A stretch of 64,000 nucleotides of DNA from Actinoplanes xinjiangensis. Lineage in GTDB: Bacteria > Actinomycetota > Actinomycetes > Mycobacteriales > Micromonosporaceae. Under the pieces are notes generated by a model. That model saw nothing but the letters and a program-made list of their open reading frames with translations, was not told the DNA's origin and searched no databases. Every line of letters begins with the position of its first letter. Positions within the stretch are counted from its first letter, which is position 1. The stretch is taken from the NCBI RefSeq assembly GCF_003148685.1, contig NZ_QGGR01000009.1, forward strand, positions 186,001 to 250,000. Reading direction: 5' to 3'. Shown here piece after piece: positions 36,986 to 48,406 of the stretch. The position numbers were made by a program, and so were the translations under genes.

Positions 36986-37790
36986 CCTGGCCGCCGCGCT
37001 GGACGCGGCGACCGGGGAGATCGCCGTGGTGATGACGATGGGCGCGCTGCACGAGGGACACCGGCAGTTGATGCGGGTGGCCCGGGAGCGGTCCGCGTTC
37101 GTGCTGGTGACGATCTTCGTGAACCCGTTGCAGTTCGGGCCGGGTGAGGACTTCGAGAGATATCCGCGGACTCTGGACGAGGACCTGGCGGCCTGCCGGG
37201 CCGAGGGCGTGGCCGTGGTGTTCGCCCCGGGACGCGACGACGTCTACCCGCACGGGGCGCCGTCGGTCACGATGCACCCGGGGCCGCTCGGCGAGATCCT
37301 GGAGGGCGCCAGCCGACCCGGGCACTTCTCCGGGATGCTCACGGTCGTCGAGAAGCTGCTCATGCTCACCCGCGCCGACGTGGCGTACTTCGGGGAGAAG
37401 GACTACCAGCAACTGGCGCTGATCCGCCGGATGGTGCGCGACCTGGAGTTGCCCGCCGAGATCGTGGGCGTTCCGACCGTACGCGAGGAAGACGGTCTCG
37501 CCCTGTCCAGCCGCAACCGCTATCTCTCGCCGGAGGAGCGCAACGCCGCGCTGGTCCTCTCCCGCGCCCTGCGCGAGGGCACGGCGCACGGCGACGCCGA
37601 GGCGGTTCTGGCGGCCGCCCACAAGGTTCTCGCCGAGGAGCCGGGGGTACGCCCGGACTACCTCTCCCTGACCGGGGCGGACCTCGGCCCGGCCCCGGAC
37701 GAGGGCCCGGCGCGCCTGCTGGTGGCCGCCCGGGTCGGCGCCACCCGTCTGATCGACAACGTTCCGCTGACTCTCCAGAAGGGCGCCTGA
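36957..37790 (+). CDS. panC: Pantothenate synthetase
   Basis: 277 residues. It condenses pantoate and beta-alanine with [14 protein letters not shown] (the H-I-G-H-type nucleotide motif), [29 protein letters not shown] and the KMSKS-like LSSRNRYLS are all present. GTG 36957 is inside the end of the DUF2520 gene and has AAGGGGA upstream; overlap means they are co-translated. Its stop codon overlaps panD's start by 1 nt (TGATG), so the three genes form one operon. Confidence 0.96.
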   Translation: MTVLAHTRADLAAALDAATGEIAVVMTMGALHEGHRQLMRVARERSAFVLVTIFVNPLQFGPGEDFERYPRTLDEDLAACRAEGVAVVFAPGRDDVYPHGAPSVTMHPGPLGEILEGASRPGHFSGMLTVVEKLLMLTRADVAYFGEKDYQQLALIRRMVRDLELPAEIVGVPTVREEDGLALSSRNRYLSPEERNAALVLSRALREGTAHGDAEAVLAAAHKVLAEEPGVRPDYLSLTGADLGPAPDEGPARLLVAARVGATRLIDNVPLTLQKGA

Positions 37791-38221
37791 TGCTCCGGAC
37801 CATGCTCAAGTCGAAGATCCACCGGGCCACCGTGACCCAGGCGGACCTCCACTACGTCGGATCGGTCACCGTCGACCTGGATCTGCTGGAGGCGGCCGAC
37901 CTGATCCCGGGGGAGCAGGTGGCGATCGTCGACGTGACGAACGGCGCCCGCCTGGAGACCTACGTGATCCCGGGTGAGCGGGGCAGCGGCGTGATCGGCA
38001 TCAACGGCGCGGCCGCCCACCTGGTGCACCCGGGCGACCTGGTCATCCTGATCTCCTACGGGCAGATGGAGGACGCCGAGGCGCGGGCCTGGCAGCCGCG
38101 GATCGTGCACGTGGACGCCGATAACCGGATCATCGAGCTGGGCGCCGATCCGGCCGCCGCAGCCGAGGGCATGGCCGGTGACCTGGTACGTGGAGACCTG
38201 ACGCTGGCTTCCGTCCAATAA
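37790..38221 (+). CDS. panD: Aspartate 1-decarboxylase
   Basis: 143 residues. It decarboxylates aspartate to beta-alanine for PanC. The proenzyme self-cleaves between Gly24 and Ser25 (YVGSVTVD) to make the pyruvoyl cofactor, and this site is intact. [32 protein letters not shown] and [10 protein letters not shown] are typical. It overlaps panC by 1 nt. A 12-bp inverted repeat lies just after its stop codon and covers the ribosome binding site of the next gene. Confidence 0.97.
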   Translation: MLRTMLKSKIHRATVTQADLHYVGSVTVDLDLLEAADLIPGEQVAIVDVTNGARLETYVIPGERGSGVIGINGAAAHLVHPGDLVILISYGQMEDAEARAWQPRIVHVDADNRIIELGADPAAAAEGMAGDLVRGDLTLASVQ

Positions 38222-38233
38222 TTCGGCATTCCA

Positions 38234-38298
38234 CCTCCCGAGCCTGAGATATGCCCATACAGTGGGCGAATCGGATACAGCTGCCGAGGCTCGGGAGG
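38234..38298 (+). promoter_or_regulatory. Inverted repeat that masks the next gene's ribosome binding site, with an internal -10
   Basis: CCTCCCGAGCCT (38234-38245) and AGGCTCGGGAGG (38287-38298) are perfect 12-bp complements. The right arm contains the GGGAGG ribosome binding site of the lipoprotein gene at 38307. Between the arms is GCCCA-TACAG-TGGGC, a second small hairpin that includes a TACAGT -10 candidate (38258-38263). A transcript reading through from panD would hide the site, whereas one started from the internal promoter would not contain the left arm. The insulating role is inference. Confidence 0.6.
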
Positions 38299-38306
38299 CA
38301 CGGTTC

Positions 38307-39212
38307 ATGCGACTCCGATGGGGGATGGTCGCTGTGGCAGCTCTTCTCGCCGTCGCCGGCTGCGGAAGCGGTGGCGATGTCGACGGGGACCTGACCAACG
38401 ACTGGGGTGCGATGTCTCCGGCGACCGGCTTCGTGCCGGTCGCCGAGACATGCCATCTCTCCAACTTCGCCGTCTCCGGCCCGCGCTCCACCTACGAGGA
38501 GACCGACTGCGGCGTTCTGCACCGCACCGAGACCGTCTTCGTCGGCGAGTACTCCGGGCCCGCCGCCGACGCGGCCGAACCGCCGTCCGGCGCCTCCGCC
38601 GGAGCCCGCGCCGCCTACCGGATCTGCGATCAGAAGACGACGCAGTACGTCGGGGGCCCGTGGCGGCACGCCCGGCTGTGGATCGGCGTCACCCACCCGT
38701 CGCCGGCCGCATGGAGCGGTGGCAGCCGCTGGTTCCGCTGCGAGGTGGTGGAACTCGACTCGATCGAGAACGACGGCGCCCTGATCCAGCGGACCGGCAG
38801 CCTGCGCGGTGCGCTCGCCGACGCGGCCTCAGCGCTGGCCCTGACCTGCTACGCCATCAAGCTCGACGACGCCGGCGCGATCACGCGGATGCCGCCGGCC
38901 CCGTGCGGCAGCAAACATAACGCCGAGTTCGTCGGGGTGTGGACGGCCGGCGACAAGGTGGCCTATCCCAAGGGCGACGCCGCGTGGGAGGAGTTCCACC
39001 GCGGCTGCCGCACCCTGGCCGCGAGATATGTCGGCGTGCCCGACGACGGCGACCTCCAGTACCGCACCGGTGTGGTGTCGCTGCCCGGCAACGCCGACGT
39101 CTGGGCACAGGGCGACCACGGCGTGCGCTGCTACCTCTGGATGGACGGTGCCGAGCTGACCGGCTCGCTCAAGGGCAAGGGGACGAAGGCCCTCCCGGTC
39201 CAGTACAAGTAA
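38307..39212 (+). CDS. Septum-formation-family lipoprotein
   Basis: 301 residues. A lipoprotein signal (MVAVAALLAVAGC, lipobox LAVAGC) is followed by two related extracytoplasmic segments, each with conserved cysteines and an H-x-x-E-x-V(F/Y)-V-G pattern (CGVLHRTETVFVG; CGSKHNAEFVGVW), typical of the actinobacterial 'septum formation' domain. The molecular role of that domain is not established. ATG 38307 has GGGAGG 8 nt upstream, lying in an inverted repeat. A 62-bp gap separates it from nadB. Confidence 0.78.
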   Translation: MRLRWGMVAVAALLAVAGCGSGGDVDGDLTNDWGAMSPATGFVPVAETCHLSNFAVSGPRSTYEETDCGVLHRTETVFVGEYSGPAADAAEPPSGASAGARAAYRICDQKTTQYVGGPWRHARLWIGVTHPSPAAWSGGSRWFRCEVVELDSIENDGALIQRTGSLRGALADAASALALTCYAIKLDDAGAITRMPPAPCGSKHNAEFVGVWTAGDKVAYPKGDAAWEEFHRGCRTLAARYVGVPDDGDLQYRTGVVSLPGNADVWAQGDHGVRCYLWMDGAELTGSLKGKGTKALPVQYK

Positions 39213-39274
39213 CGGTGACCACTGATGCCGCCCCCGGCGCGACGGATCCGCGGCCGCGGAGTGTACTGAACCTC

Positions 39275-40972
39275 ATGTCATCTCTCGCGGATCTACCGGC
39301 ACTGCCGCGTCGGCTTGCCGCCGCCGAGCCCGGCTGGACCGAGACCACCGACGTCGTCGTGGTCGGCTCCGGCATCGCCGGCCTGACCGCCGCCCTCTAC
39401 CTGCGGGAGCAGGGCCTGCACGTCACCGTCGTGACCAAGGTCAACATCGATGACGGTTCGACCCGGTGGGCGCAGGGCGGCATCGCGGCGGTGCTCGACC
39501 CGCTGGACACTCCGCAGGCCCACGCGTATGACACCGAGATCGCCGGCGTCGGGCTCTGCGACCCGCAGGCGGTGCGGGTGCTCGTCGAGGAGGGCCCGGC
39601 CCGTATCCGGGAGCTGATCCGCCGGGGCGCCGAGTTCGACCGCAACCCGGACGGCTCGCTGATGCTGACCCGCGAGGGCGGCCACCGCGCCGACCGGATC
39701 GTGCACGCCGGCGGCGACGCGACCGGTGCCGAGGTGCAGCGGGCCCTGCACGAGGCGGTCCGCCGCGACCCCTGGATCCGGCTGGTCGAGCACGCGCTCG
39801 TGCTGGACCTGATGCGTGCCGCCGACGGGCGGGCCTGCGGGCTCACCCTGCACGTGCTCGGGGAGGGCTCCGAGGACGGCGTGGGCGCGATCCTGGCCCG
39901 GGCCGTGGTGCTGGCCACCGGCGGGATGGGCCAGATCTTCTCGTCCACCACGAACCCGTCGGTCTCCACCGGCGACGGGGTGGCGCTCGCGCTGCGTGCC
40001 GGCGCCGAGGTCACCGACGTCGAGTTCGTGCAGTTCCATCCGACGTCGTTCGTCACCGCGGGCATCGCGGAAGCGGGTTCCGCCCGAGAGGCCTCCGCGG
40101 CTCCGGCGGTGGACGCGGTGCAGCGGCCGCTGATCTCCGAGGCGCTTCGGGGTGAGGGCGCGCATCTGGTCGACGAGAACGGCGAGCGGTTCATGGTCGG
40201 GCAGCACGAGCTGGCCGAGCTGGCGCCCCGTGACGTGGTCGCCAAGGGCATCTACCGGGTGCTGCGGGCCACCGGCGCCGACCACGTCTACCTGGACGCG
40301 CGGCACCTCGGGCGAGAGTTCCTCGAGGGCCGCTTCCCGACCATCATGGCGTCCACCCGGGCCGCCGGCGTCGACCCGGCCACCGACCTCATCCCGGTCG
40401 CCCCGGCCGCCCACTACGCCTCCGGCGGCGTCCGCACCGACCTGCACGGCCGCACCAGCATCCCCGGGCTGTACGCGTGTGGCGAGGTCGCCTGCACCGG
40501 CGTGCACGGCGCGAACCGGTTGGCCAGCAACTCGCTGCTGGAGGGCCTGGTGTTCGCCCGCCGGATCGCCGACGACATCGCCCGGGACCTGCCCGGGCAG
40601 GCCGAGCCGGCCCGTGCCGCGGCGATCGGGCCGGCCTGGGTCGCCGACCCGGCGATCCGCACCGAGTTGCAGCGCGCGATGACCCGGGGCGCCGGGGTGC
40701 TGCGCTCGGCCGACTCGCTGGACACCGCGGCCAAGGAGCTGGCCCGCCTGGCCGAGCAGCGGTCCACGCCCGACACCGCGGCGTGGGAGGTCACCAATCT
40801 GCTGACGGTGGCGGCCACACTGGTGGCGGCGGCCCGCAGCCGCCGGGAGACGCGCGGCTGCCACTGGCGCGAGGACCACCCGAACGCGGCCGACGAGTGG
40901 CGCGGCCACCTGCTCAACGCCGTCGGCCCGGACGGCGTGCTGACCCAGGACTTCCAGGAGGGCACAGCGTGA
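39275..40972 (+). CDS. nadB: L-aspartate oxidase
   Basis: 565 residues. It oxidises L-aspartate to iminoaspartate in de novo NAD synthesis. The FAD-binding motif VVVVGSGIAGLTAAL is near residue 31, followed by GSTRWAQGGIAAVLD, GHRADRIVHAGGDATG, the ATGGMGQIFSSTTNPSVSTG segment, QFHPTSFV, and CGEVACTGVHGANRLASNSL. ATG 39275 gives a conventional start; a GTG at 39217 would add 19 residues. nadC follows after 34 bp. No nadA is in the window, so quinolinate synthase must be encoded elsewhere. Confidence 0.96.
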   Translation: MSSLADLPALPRRLAAAEPGWTETTDVVVVGSGIAGLTAALYLREQGLHVTVVTKVNIDDGSTRWAQGGIAAVLDPLDTPQAHAYDTEIAGVGLCDPQAVRVLVEEGPARIRELIRRGAEFDRNPDGSLMLTREGGHRADRIVHAGGDATGAEVQRALHEAVRRDPWIRLVEHALVLDLMRAADGRACGLTLHVLGEGSEDGVGAILARAVVLATGGMGQIFSSTTNPSVSTGDGVALALRAGAEVTDVEFVQFHPTSFVTAGIAEAGSAREASAAPAVDAVQRPLISEALRGEGAHLVDENGERFMVGQHELAELAPRDVVAKGIYRVLRATGADHVYLDARHLGREFLEGRFPTIMASTRAAGVDPATDLIPVAPAAHYASGGVRTDLHGRTSIPGLYACGEVACTGVHGANRLASNSLLEGLVFARRIADDIARDLPGQAEPARAAAIGPAWVADPAIRTELQRAMTRGAGVLRSADSLDTAAKELARLAEQRSTPDTAAWEVTNLLTVAATLVAAARSRRETRGCHWREDHPNAADEWRGHLLNAVGPDGVLTQDFQEGTA

Positions 40973-41006
40973 TCGACTGCACCGCAGCGAAGCAAGGGGG
41001 CTCGGC

Positions 41007-41927
41007 GTGACCATTACCGACGGCGGCACCCTCTCTCCCGGCGAGGACCTTCCCGGGGACGAGGTTCCGGTCGGCGATCTCGGCCTCGATCTGGCCGAGG
41101 TTCAGCGGATCGTGCTCACCGCGCTCGCCGAGGACCTCGGTGACCCACCGCGTGACGTGACGAGCGAGTCCACCATCCCGGCCACGCAGACCGACACCGC
41201 CGAGCTGGTGGCCCGCGCCGACGGTGTGGTGGCGGGTCTGCTGGTGGCCGCCGAGGTCTTCGCGGCGACGAGCGCCGGCCGGGCCGCCTTCGAGGCCCGG
41301 GTGGACGACGGTGACCGGGTGCGCCGCGGCGACGTCCTGGCCGTGATCACCGGCCCGACCCGGGCGCTGCTGACCGCCGAGCGCACCGCCCTGAACCTGC
41401 TGTGCCGGATGTCCGGGGTGGCCACCCACACCCGCCGGTGGGCCGACGTCCTGGAGGGCACGAGCGCCACCGTGCTCGACACCCGCAAGACCACACCCGG
41501 CCTGCGGGTGCTGGAGAAGTACGCGGTCCGGGCCGGCGGCGGCACCAACAAGCGCATGGGGCTCTACGACGTCGCCATGATCAAGGACAACCACAAGCTG
41601 GCCGCGGGCAGCATCACCGCGGCGTACCAGCTGGTCCGCACCACCTTCCCGGACGTGGCGGTGCAGGTCGAGGTGACCACCCTCGCCGAGGCGGAGGAGG
41701 CGGTCGCCGCCGGGGCGGACTTCCTGCTCTGCGACAACATGACGCCGGAGCTGCTGACCGAGGTGGTCCGTGCGGTCGGCGACCGGGTCGAGCTGGAGGC
41801 GACCGGCAACCTGACCCTGGAGACGGCGGCCGCCTACGCGGCGACCGGAGTGGACTATCTGTCGGTGGGCGGGCTGACCCATTCGTCGCCGATTCTGGAC
41901 ATCGCGCTGGATCTGCGGGCGCGCTGA
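41007..41927 (+). CDS. nadC: Nicotinate-nucleotide pyrophosphorylase (quinolinate phosphoribosyltransferase)
   Basis: 306 residues. It makes nicotinate mononucleotide from quinolinate and PRPP. Motifs: DPPRDVTSE (LGDxTxD-type), TAERTALNLLCRMSGVAT, LDTRKTTPGLRVLEKYAVRAGGG, MIKDNH and VDYLSVGGLTHS. GTG 41007 has AAGGGGG ~9 nt upstream. Pairs with nadB; together they give two of three steps from aspartate to nicotinate mononucleotide. The operon probably ends here, since a 141-bp gap follows. Confidence 0.96.
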   Translation: MTITDGGTLSPGEDLPGDEVPVGDLGLDLAEVQRIVLTALAEDLGDPPRDVTSESTIPATQTDTAELVARADGVVAGLLVAAEVFAATSAGRAAFEARVDDGDRVRRGDVLAVITGPTRALLTAERTALNLLCRMSGVATHTRRWADVLEGTSATVLDTRKTTPGLRVLEKYAVRAGGGTNKRMGLYDVAMIKDNHKLAAGSITAAYQLVRTTFPDVAVQVEVTTLAEAEEAVAAGADFLLCDNMTPELLTEVVRAVGDRVELEATGNLTLETAAAYAATGVDYLSVGGLTHSSPILDIALDLRAR

Positions 41928-42068
41928 CCGTCCCCGTGGCCACCGGGCCGGTCGCGAGGGTCGCGGCCGGGCCGGGCGGTCGCGAAGGCCGCGGGACGGT
42001 CCCGGTGCGTTCGGGGGAGTCGTGGCCGTACAAGATAAGGGTCTTGATTGTGATTCTTAGGGGCCTCC

Positions 42069-42827
42069 GTGCTGCTCTGCATTGACATCGGTAACACCAA
42101 CACCGTGCTGGCGACCTTCGACGGCGACAAGCTGGTGCACAACTGGCGGATCAAGACCGATGCCGCCTCGACCGCCGATGAGCTGGGCCTGAAGTTCCGT
42201 GGCCTGCTCGCCGGCGATGCCGTGGAGATCACCGGGGTGGCGGCGTGCTCGACCGTCCCGGCGGCGCTGCGCAACCTGCGCACCATGCTGAAGCGCTACT
42301 ACGACGACGTGCCCAGCGTGGTCGTCGAGCCGGGTGTGAAGACCGGGGTGCAGCTCGCCATCGACAACCCCAAGGAGGTCGGCGCCGACCGCGTGGTCAA
42401 CACGCTCGCCGCGCACGCCCTCTACGGCGGACCGTCGATCGTGGTCGATTTCGGTACGACCACCAACTTCGATCTGATCAGCGCGAAGGGTGAGTTCCTC
42501 GGCGGTGCGTTCGCGCCGGGTATCGAGATCTCCTTCGACGCGCTCGCCGCCCGTGCCGCCCAGCTGCGCAAGGTGGAGCCGACGAAGCCGCGTTCGGTGA
42601 TCGGCAAGAACACCGTCGAGTGTCTCCAGGCCGGGCTCTACTTCGGCTTCGCCGGCCAGGTCGACCGGATCGTCGAGCGGATGATCGAGGAGATCGGCCC
42701 GGTCCGCGCGGTGATCGCCACCGGTGGTCTGGCCTGGCTGGTGAAGGACGAGTGCCGCACGATCACCGCCCACGAGCCGATGATCACGCTGATCGGGCTG
42801 CGGATGGTATATGAGCGGAACGTCTGA
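42069..42827 (+). CDS. coaX: Type III pantothenate kinase
   Basis: 252 residues. It phosphorylates pantothenate, the first step to CoA. MLLCIDIGNTNTVLATFDGD supplies the ASKHA phosphate-binding D-x-G-N-T/N motif, with GADRVVNTLAAHAL, IVVDFGTTTNFDLIS and GGAFAPGIEIS downstream. Type III enzymes are not feedback-inhibited by CoA, as known for the family. GTG 42069 has only a weak upstream AGGGG. It lies 52 bp before lysS, the order seen at Rv3600c to Rv3598c. Confidence 0.95.
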   Translation: MLLCIDIGNTNTVLATFDGDKLVHNWRIKTDAASTADELGLKFRGLLAGDAVEITGVAACSTVPAALRNLRTMLKRYYDDVPSVVVEPGVKTGVQLAIDNPKEVGADRVVNTLAAHALYGGPSIVVDFGTTTNFDLISAKGEFLGGAFAPGIEISFDALAARAAQLRKVEPTKPRSVIGKNTVECLQAGLYFGFAGQVDRIVERMIEEIGPVRAVIATGGLAWLVKDECRTITAHEPMITLIGLRMVYERNV

Positions 42828-42878
42828 TCCCGCCTGAGTAGGCTTTCGAGGTCCCAGCACCGAGAAGGAAGTCTTGCC

Positions 42879-44387
42879 GTGACCGAGCAGAACACGCCAG
42901 CGATCGACCCCGCCGAGGATCTCCCCGAGCAGATGCGGGTCCGCCGGTCGAAGCGGGACCGGTTGCTCGCCGAGGGTGTGCCGCCCTACCCGGTCGAGGT
43001 CCCGCGGACCGCCGAGATCGCCGAGATCCGCGCGCGTTACGCGGACCTGCCCACCGACACCGCCTCCGGCGACAAGGTGTCGATCACCGGCCGGGTGATC
43101 TTCGTGCGCAACGGCGGCAAGCTCTGCTTCGCCACCCTGCGCGCCGGCGACGGCACCGAGATCCAGGCGATGTTCTCGCTGGACAAGGTGGGGGAGAAGG
43201 CGCTGGCCGACTGGAAGGGCGTGGTCGACCTCGGCGACCTGGTCGCGGTCACCGGCGAGGTGATCACCAGCCGGCGTGGGGAACTCTCCGTTCTCGCCGA
43301 TTCCTGGGCGATGAGTGCGAAGGCGCTGCGGCCACTTCCGGTGGCGCACAAGCCGCTTTCCGAGGAGACCCGGGTCCGGCAGCGCTATGTCGATCTCATC
43401 GTCCGGCCGCAGGCCCGTGACGTCGTGCGTACCCGGGCCACCGTGGTCCGCAGCCTGCGTGAGTCGCTGTTCCGCCGGAATTTCCTCGAGGTGGAAACTC
43501 CGATGCTCCAGTTGCTCCACGGCGGCGCCGCGGCACGGCCGTTTGTGACGCACAGCAACGCACTCGACACCGATCTTTATCTCCGGATCGCTCCGGAACT
43601 GTTTTTGAAGCGTGCCGTGGTCGGTGGCATCGATCGGGTCTTCGAGATCAACCGCAACTTCAGGAATGAGGGCATGGACTCCACGCACTCGCCGGAGTTC
43701 GCCATGCTCGAGGCCTATCAGGCGTATGCCGACTACAACGTCATGCAGGCGCAGGTGCGGGAGTGGATTCAGGAGGCCGCGTTCGCGGTCGCCGGCTCGC
43801 ATGTGGTCACCCACCAGGACGGCACCGAGCTCGACCTGGGCGGCGAGTGGGCGCAGATCACCCTGTTCGGCGCGATCTCCGAGGCCCTCGGCGAGGAGGT
43901 CACCATCGACACCGATCTCGCCCAGCTCCAGCGGTACGCGGACAAGGTGCAGCTCTCAGCCGACCCGAAGTGGGGTGCCGGCAAGCTCGCCGAGGAGTTG
44001 TTCGAACATCTGGTGACCGACAGCCTGATCCAGCCGACCTTCGTCCGGGACTTCCCGGAGGAGACCGCCCCGCTGACCGCGCCGCACCGGACCACCCCCG
44101 GCCTGACCGAGAAGTGGGATCTCTACGTCAGCGGATTCGAACTCGCCACCGCATATTCGGAGTTGGTCGACCCGGTGATCCAGCGCGAGCGGTTCCACGC
44201 GCAGTCGCTGCTGGCGGCCGGTGGCGACCCCGAGGCGATGCAGCTGGACGAGGATTTCCTGCGTGCCATGGAGTACGGAATGCCGCCGTCCGGTGGCATG
44301 GGAATGGGAATCGACCGGCTCTTGATGGCGCTCACCGGCCTCGGCATTCGGGAAACGATCCTCTTCCCGTTGGTCCGCCCGGAGTAA
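42879..44387 (+). CDS. lysS: Lysyl-tRNA synthetase, class II
   Basis: 502 residues. An N-terminal OB-fold anticodon-binding domain ([20 protein letters not shown]) is followed by the class II core: motif 1 near [10 protein letters not shown], motif 2 [20 protein letters not shown], motif 3 [16 protein letters not shown]. It charges tRNA-Lys. GTG 42879 has GAGAAGGAA ~8 nt upstream. Located between coaX and lsr2 as in mycobacteria. The C-terminal catalytic half is intact with the usual TELxLR/PELFLKR element ([13 protein letters not shown]). Confidence 0.96.
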   Translation: MTEQNTPAIDPAEDLPEQMRVRRSKRDRLLAEGVPPYPVEVPRTAEIAEIRARYADLPTDTASGDKVSITGRVIFVRNGGKLCFATLRAGDGTEIQAMFSLDKVGEKALADWKGVVDLGDLVAVTGEVITSRRGELSVLADSWAMSAKALRPLPVAHKPLSEETRVRQRYVDLIVRPQARDVVRTRATVVRSLRESLFRRNFLEVETPMLQLLHGGAAARPFVTHSNALDTDLYLRIAPELFLKRAVVGGIDRVFEINRNFRNEGMDSTHSPEFAMLEAYQAYADYNVMQAQVREWIQEAAFAVAGSHVVTHQDGTELDLGGEWAQITLFGAISEALGEEVTIDTDLAQLQRYADKVQLSADPKWGAGKLAEELFEHLVTDSLIQPTFVRDFPEETAPLTAPHRTTPGLTEKWDLYVSGFELATAYSELVDPVIQRERFHAQSLLAAGGDPEAMQLDEDFLRAMEYGMPPSGGMGMGIDRLLMALTGLGIRETILFPLVRPE

Positions 44388-44404
44388 CAATTACCCACCC
44401 GCCA

Positions 44405-44435
44405 TTGACGGGTGATGCGCCCCTGGCGTTATTGT
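44405..44435 (+). promoter_or_regulatory. Putative sigma-70-type promoter of lsr2
   Basis: TTGACG (44405-44410) and TATTGT (44430-44435) are separated by 19 nt. The -10 ends 47 nt before the GTG of lsr2. Spacing is slightly long, but both hexamers are good matches and no other candidate is visible. Confidence 0.5.
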
Positions 44436-44482
44436 CTTCCCATTGCTGGGGAGAGAACCTGTGTTCGGGAGGATAACGGCGC

Positions 44483-44839
44483 GTGGCCAAGCAGATCATT
44501 CACAAGCTGGTCGATGACATCGATGGTGTCGACGCCGACGAGACCGTGAAGTTTGCGCTCGACGGCATTCAGTACGAGATCGACCTCTCGGAGAAGAACG
44601 CCGCGAAATTGCGGGAGGTCTTCGAGCCCTACCTGAAGCACGGCACGAAGGTCGCCCGCGGCGGTGTCGTGGTCGGCGGCCGGGCGGCTCGTGGCCGTGG
44701 CGGGGCGACCGCCGACCGGGAGCAGAACAAGGCGATCCGGGAGTGGGCCAAGAAGTCGGGCAAGGAGATCTCCGACCGGGGCCGGATCCCGCAGGAGATC
44801 GTGGACGAGTTCCACGCGAAGGGCCCGGGCCGGGCCTGA
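44483..44839 (+). CDS. lsr2: Nucleoid-associated protein Lsr2
   Basis: 118 residues. Lsr2 bridges AT-rich DNA and silences acquired genes, much like H-NS. The N-terminal dimerisation domain (MAKQIIHKLVDDIDGVDADE, then VKFALDGIQYEIDLSEKNA) and the C-terminal DNA-binding domain with the R-G-R AT-hook-like motif (SDRGRIPQEIVDEFHAK, residues 99-101) are intact; a Gly/Arg-rich linker joins them. GTG 44483 has GGGAGG 10 nt upstream. Lsr2-clpC order is as in mycobacteria. Accessory genes in this window could be its targets, though their GC content is high. Confidence 0.97.
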   Translation: MAKQIIHKLVDDIDGVDADETVKFALDGIQYEIDLSEKNAAKLREVFEPYLKHGTKVARGGVVVGGRAARGRGGATADREQNKAIREWAKKSGKEISDRGRIPQEIVDEFHAKGPGRA

Positions 44840-44855
44840 TCTACGGCACGACCTC

Positions 44856-44895
44856 GGAGAGGGCGCCCCGACTACGACGTCGGCGCGCCCTCTCC
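44856..44895 (+). terminator. Terminator hairpin after lsr2
   Basis: GGAGAGGGCGC (44856-44866) pairs with GCGCCCTCTCC (44885-44895), a perfect 11-bp stem with an 18-nt loop, beginning 16 nt after the lsr2 stop codon and followed by GCGTTT. Confidence 0.75.
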
Positions 44896-44932
44896 GCGTT
44901 TACCCGCCGGGCGCGCGCCGCGGTCACTACCG

Positions 44933-44974
44933 TTATCCACAGGGATGGACAGCGTTGTCCACAGGCTGTGGATC
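44933..44974. promoter_or_regulatory. Cluster of DnaA-box-like 9-mers in the lsr2-clpC intergenic region
   Basis: TTATCCACA (44933-44941) is a perfect DnaA box. TTGTCCACA (44955-44963) matches the high-GC actinobacterial form. An inverted CTGTGGATC (44967-44975) matches 7 of 9 positions on the other strand. Three sites within 42 bp in a ~70% GC genome are unlikely by chance. They lie ~230-270 bp upstream of clpC. Confidence 0.6.
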
Positions 44975-44980
44975 GGCAGG

Positions 44981-44998
44981 ATTTCGCTGTACGCGTAC
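44981..44998. promoter_or_regulatory. Possible ClgR-type operator upstream of clpC
   Basis: ATTTCGCTGTACGCGTAC has the CGC-N5-GCG core used by ClgR, the activator of clp genes in actinobacteria. Flanking positions match the published consensus only in part, so the assignment is weak. Confidence 0.3.
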
Positions 44999-45203
44999 AC
45001 GTTCGGGTGGGGGAACAGCCGCTGAGCGTGCGAAGTTGGCTAAATCAACGTTGCGGATCGTTTCGAGGGGCTGCGGAGGCCCAGCGGACGGCTTCAGCGG
45101 CGATAGAGTTACAGCACGGGCATCACCGATGCCCGTGCGCTGGCCCCGCCAGCTGTTGAGACAGGCTCAGCATTGGCGCACGGCACGTGAGGAGCACGAG
45201 GGC

Positions 45204-47729
<2,526 letters not shown>

Positions 47730-47742
47730 CAGCTCTGACGAG

Positions 47743-47775
47743 AAGCCCGGCCGCGGTGACGCGGCCGGGCTTTTT
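47743..47775 (+). terminator. Rho-independent terminator after clpC
   Basis: AAGCCCGGCCGCG (47743-47755) and CGCGGCCGGGCTT (47760-47772) form a perfect 13-bp stem with a 4-nt loop, and T residues continue to 47775. Confidence 0.92.
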
Positions 47776-47815
47776 CGGTTTACGGGGGCGGGCGCCGAGC
47801 GCGATCATGCCGGTC

Positions 47816-48406
47816 ATGAAGCGTCAGATCCGTGCCGTGTACGACGACCGCACCGTCACCGTCTATCAGGCCTACTCACCGGCGATCGCGGTGCCGGCCG
47901 TGGCCGCCGGCCGGTTCGTGCCGCCGTTCCGCCGGGAACGGATGACGTGGATCAAGCCGTCGTTCCTGTGGATGATGTACCGCTGCGGCTGGGCCACCAA
48001 GCCCGGCCAGGAGCACGTCCTCGCTGTCACGATCACCCGGGCCGGCTTCGAGTGGGCGCTCTCGCACGCCGAGCTCAGCCACTACGAGCGTGACGTCCAT
48101 CCCGACCGGGTCACCTGGCAGCGGAACCTCAAACGGGCGCCGACCCGGGTGCAGTGGGACCCGGAGCGCGATCTGCGGCTGCGGGAGTTGCCGTACCGGT
48201 CGTTGCAGCTGGGGCTGGGTGGGGCGGCGGCGCCGCTCTACGCCGACGAGTGGATCACCGGGATCACCGACGTGACGCCGCTGGTGCGCGAGATCCGGGG
48301 ACACCTGGACGCTGGCGACGACGAGGCCGCGGGGGCGCTGCTGCCGGCCGAGCGGCCCTATCCATTGCCCGCTCCGATCGCCGCGCGGGTGGGCGCGTCC
48401 CTCTAG
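47816..48406 (+). CDS. DUF4291 protein
   Basis: 196 residues. The start MKRQIRAVYDDRTVTVYQAY and the segments RMTWIKPSFLWMMYRCGWAT and QWDPERDLRLRELPYRSLQLGL are characteristic of DUF4291, a family of unknown function found scattered in bacteria and fungi. No signal peptide or membrane segment is seen. ATG 47816 is the conventional start; ATG 47807 would add three residues. Its 3' end overlaps the mutY stop region by 4 bp (convergent). Confidence 0.85.
   Translation: MKRQIRAVYDDRTVTVYQAYSPAIAVPAVAAGRFVPPFRRERMTWIKPSFLWMMYRCGWATKPGQEHVLAVTITRAGFEWALSHAELSHYERDVHPDRVTWQRNLKRAPTRVQWDPERDLRLRELPYRSLQLGLGGAAAPLYADEWITGITDVTPLVREIRGHLDAGDDEAAGALLPAERPYPLPAPIAARVGASL

Larger units (their letters stand above)
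44840..45203. other. 364-bp lsr2-clpC intergenic region
   Basis: It holds the lsr2 terminator, the DnaA-box-like cluster, the ClgR-like core and, further right, the clpC promoter region. No small gene is convincing. A GAGGAGCACGAG stretch just before 45204 is the clpC ribosome binding site. Confidence 0.6.

Noticed and set aside
42057-43814. Minus-strand frame across coaX and lysS
   Set aside because: Both sense genes are clear house-keeping enzymes with complete motifs.
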